This document shows positions 63,018 to 64,000 of a DNA stretch of 64,000 bases, in pieces. A program made the position numbers and the translations under genes. A model generated the notes under the pieces. The model saw nothing but the letters and a program-made list of their open reading frames with translations, was not told the origin of the DNA and made no database searches. Source of the DNA: Roseivivax isoporae LMG 25204 (GTDB taxonomy: Bacteria > Pseudomonadota > Alphaproteobacteria > Rhodobacterales > Rhodobacteraceae); the NCBI RefSeq assembly GCF_000521865.1, contig NZ_JAME01000002.1, positions 1-64,000 of the forward strand. The letters are read 5' to 3'. Position 1 is the stretch's first letter; every line of letters starts with the position of its first letter.

Positions 63018-64000
63018 GAGTGGGTTCCGTCCTTTCCGGTGGCCGGATCGGCCGCCTTGGGCGCATCGTGGGCAAGCTCCGCCGCGGATGCAACCCGCGC
63101 TGCCAGCCGGTCCGAAAAGCCCGATTCCGCCAGCCGGTAGGCCAGCTTGACCGCGGCCGAGATGCCGGTGGCATCGGCCGCGCCGTGCGACTTCACCACC
63201 GTGCCGTTGAGGCCGAGGAAGACGCCGCCGTTCACGCGGCGCGGATCGATTCGCTTCTGCAGGCGCTTGAGCGAGGTCAGCGCGAGCAGCGACGCGATCC
63301 GCGACAGGAAGGAATAGGCGAAGGCCTCGCGCAGCAGCGCGCCGATCAGGCTGGCCGTGCCCTCGCCGGTCTTGAGCGCGATGTTCCCGGTGAAGCCGTC
63401 GGTGACGATCACGTCGGCCCGGTCGCCGGGGATGTCGCCGCCCTCGACGAAGCCCACGAACTCGTAGTTCGCACCGCCCGCGCCCGCGGCCATCAGGTCG
63501 TGTGCCGCCTTGAGCTCGGCTCGGCCCTTGTGCTCCTCGGTGCCGACGTTCAGCAGCCCGACGCGCGGACGGTCGAGCGCCAGGCCGTTGCGGGCATAGG
63601 AGGCGCCCATCAGCGCGTATTGCAGCAGGTCCTCGGCGTCGGCGCGGATGTCCGCGCCCACGTCGAGCATGATGTTGAACCCGTGCGGATTGCGCGACGG
63701 CCAGAGCACGGCGATCGCGGGACGGTTCACGCCCGGCAGCTTGCGCAGGCGCACCATCGACAGCGCCATCAGCGCGCCGGTATTGCCGCAGCTCACCGCG
63801 ACCGTCGCCTCGCCGTCCCGCACCGAATCGAGCGCCGACCACATGGAGGTCGACCGCCCGTGGCGCATGACCTGGCTCGGCTTGTCCGCCATGGTGACCA
63901 CGTCGTCCGCCTGGCGGAACGTGCAGCGGCCCTCCAGGTGCCGCGCCACGCCCCGCTTGGAGGCGAGGCGCTTCAGCTCGGCGACGTCGCCGTGCAGGAT
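63014..64000 (-). CDS. plsX: Phosphate acyltransferase PlsX (5' end outside window)
   Basis: PlsX makes acyl-phosphate from acyl-ACP for phospholipid synthesis. The visible 328 codons include DDVVTMADKPSQVMRHG, TVAVSCGNTGALMALSM, IMLDVGAD, GLLNVGTEEHKG and VTDGFTGNIALKTGEG. The frame is open to the window edge (…HGDVAELKRLASKRG before the first internal start), so the N-terminus lies beyond 64000. Confidence 0.95.
   Translation of the reverse strand: MLHGDVAELKRLASKRGVARHLEGRCTFRQADDVVTMADKPSQVMRHGRSTSMWSALDSVRDGEATVAVSCGNTGALMALSMVRLRKLPGVNRPAIAVLWPSRNPHGFNIMLDVGADIRADAEDLLQYALMGASYARNGLALDRPRVGLLNVGTEEHKGRAELKAAHDLMAAGAGGANYEFVGFVEGGDIPGDRADVIVTDGFTGNIALKTGEGTASLIGALLREAFAYSFLSRIASLLALTSLKRLQKRIDPRRVNGGVFLGLNGTVVKSHGAADATGISAAVKLAYRLAESGFSDRLAARVASAAELAHDAPKAADPATGKDGTHS

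Overview
The window is a high-GC, gene-dense stretch of an alphaproteobacterial chromosome, most likely Rhodobacteraceae (Roseobacter/Rhodobacter group). This is inferred from GC-rich codon use, frequent 1- and 4-nt start/stop overlaps, a UrtABCDE system with an extra small secreted gene inside it, a C-terminal Hint-domain RTX protein, an Anbu-type proteasome-like operon, a YjiS-like small protein beside coaD, and the plsX-fabH order. No database search was possible; assignments rest on motifs and family knowledge.

Layout: (1) 1-1993 looks like one edge of a genomic island at the 3' end of tRNA-Phe: three unknown small genes, an AlpA-type regulator with a hairpin over its ribosome-binding site, and a 45-residue ORF not previously listed. 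(2) 2143-5380 holds the selenouridine pair mnmH and an NADH-dehydrogenase-like/SelD fusion, convergent. (3) 5453-11991 is the urea ABC transporter urtABCDE, read leftwards, with a DUF6636-like secreted protein between urtB and urtC. (4) 12482-16571 is the Anbu operon: permuted ATP-grasp, alpha-E, transglutaminase-like and proteasome-like peptidase. A Nmad3-like gene faces it. (5) 17360-23228 holds an RND pump with its adaptor, then an alpha/beta hydrolase fused to membrane helices.

(6) 23476-32218 is a chemotaxis operon: a secreted PDC-like sensor protein, MCP, cheD, a STAS protein, cheY, cheA, cheW, cheR, a second cheY and a small helical protein. cheB is not present. (7) 32219-32937 is a long non-coding stretch before a large cadherin-like/RTX/Hint protein. 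(8) 35591-43399 is mostly housekeeping: a MobA-like nucleotidyltransferase, GAF/HWE kinase, CNNM/CorC protein, xerD-type recombinase, conserved membrane and periplasmic proteins, aroK and aroB. (9) 43403-51553 is a catabolic module: TRAP transporter, winged-helix regulator and BASS-type transporter in one operon, divergent from a fused 5-oxoprolinase/hydantoinase, with a palindrome between them.

(10) 51550-53691 encodes a phosphopantetheinyl transferase and two c-type cytochromes. (11) 53815-60386 is a valine/isobutyrate degradation set (mmsB, HIBYL-CoA hydrolase, acyl-CoA dehydrogenase, mmsA) with a divergent LysR regulator; an HdeA-like secreted protein with a long acidic tail sits inside it. 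(12) 60446-64000 holds a CBS protein, coaD, two small proteins, fabH and the 5'-truncated plsX.

The least explained parts are the Anbu operon and its Nmad3 neighbour, the last chemotaxis gene, the AlpA leader hairpin, the HdeA-like/acidic-tail protein, and the palindromes before the Hint gene.
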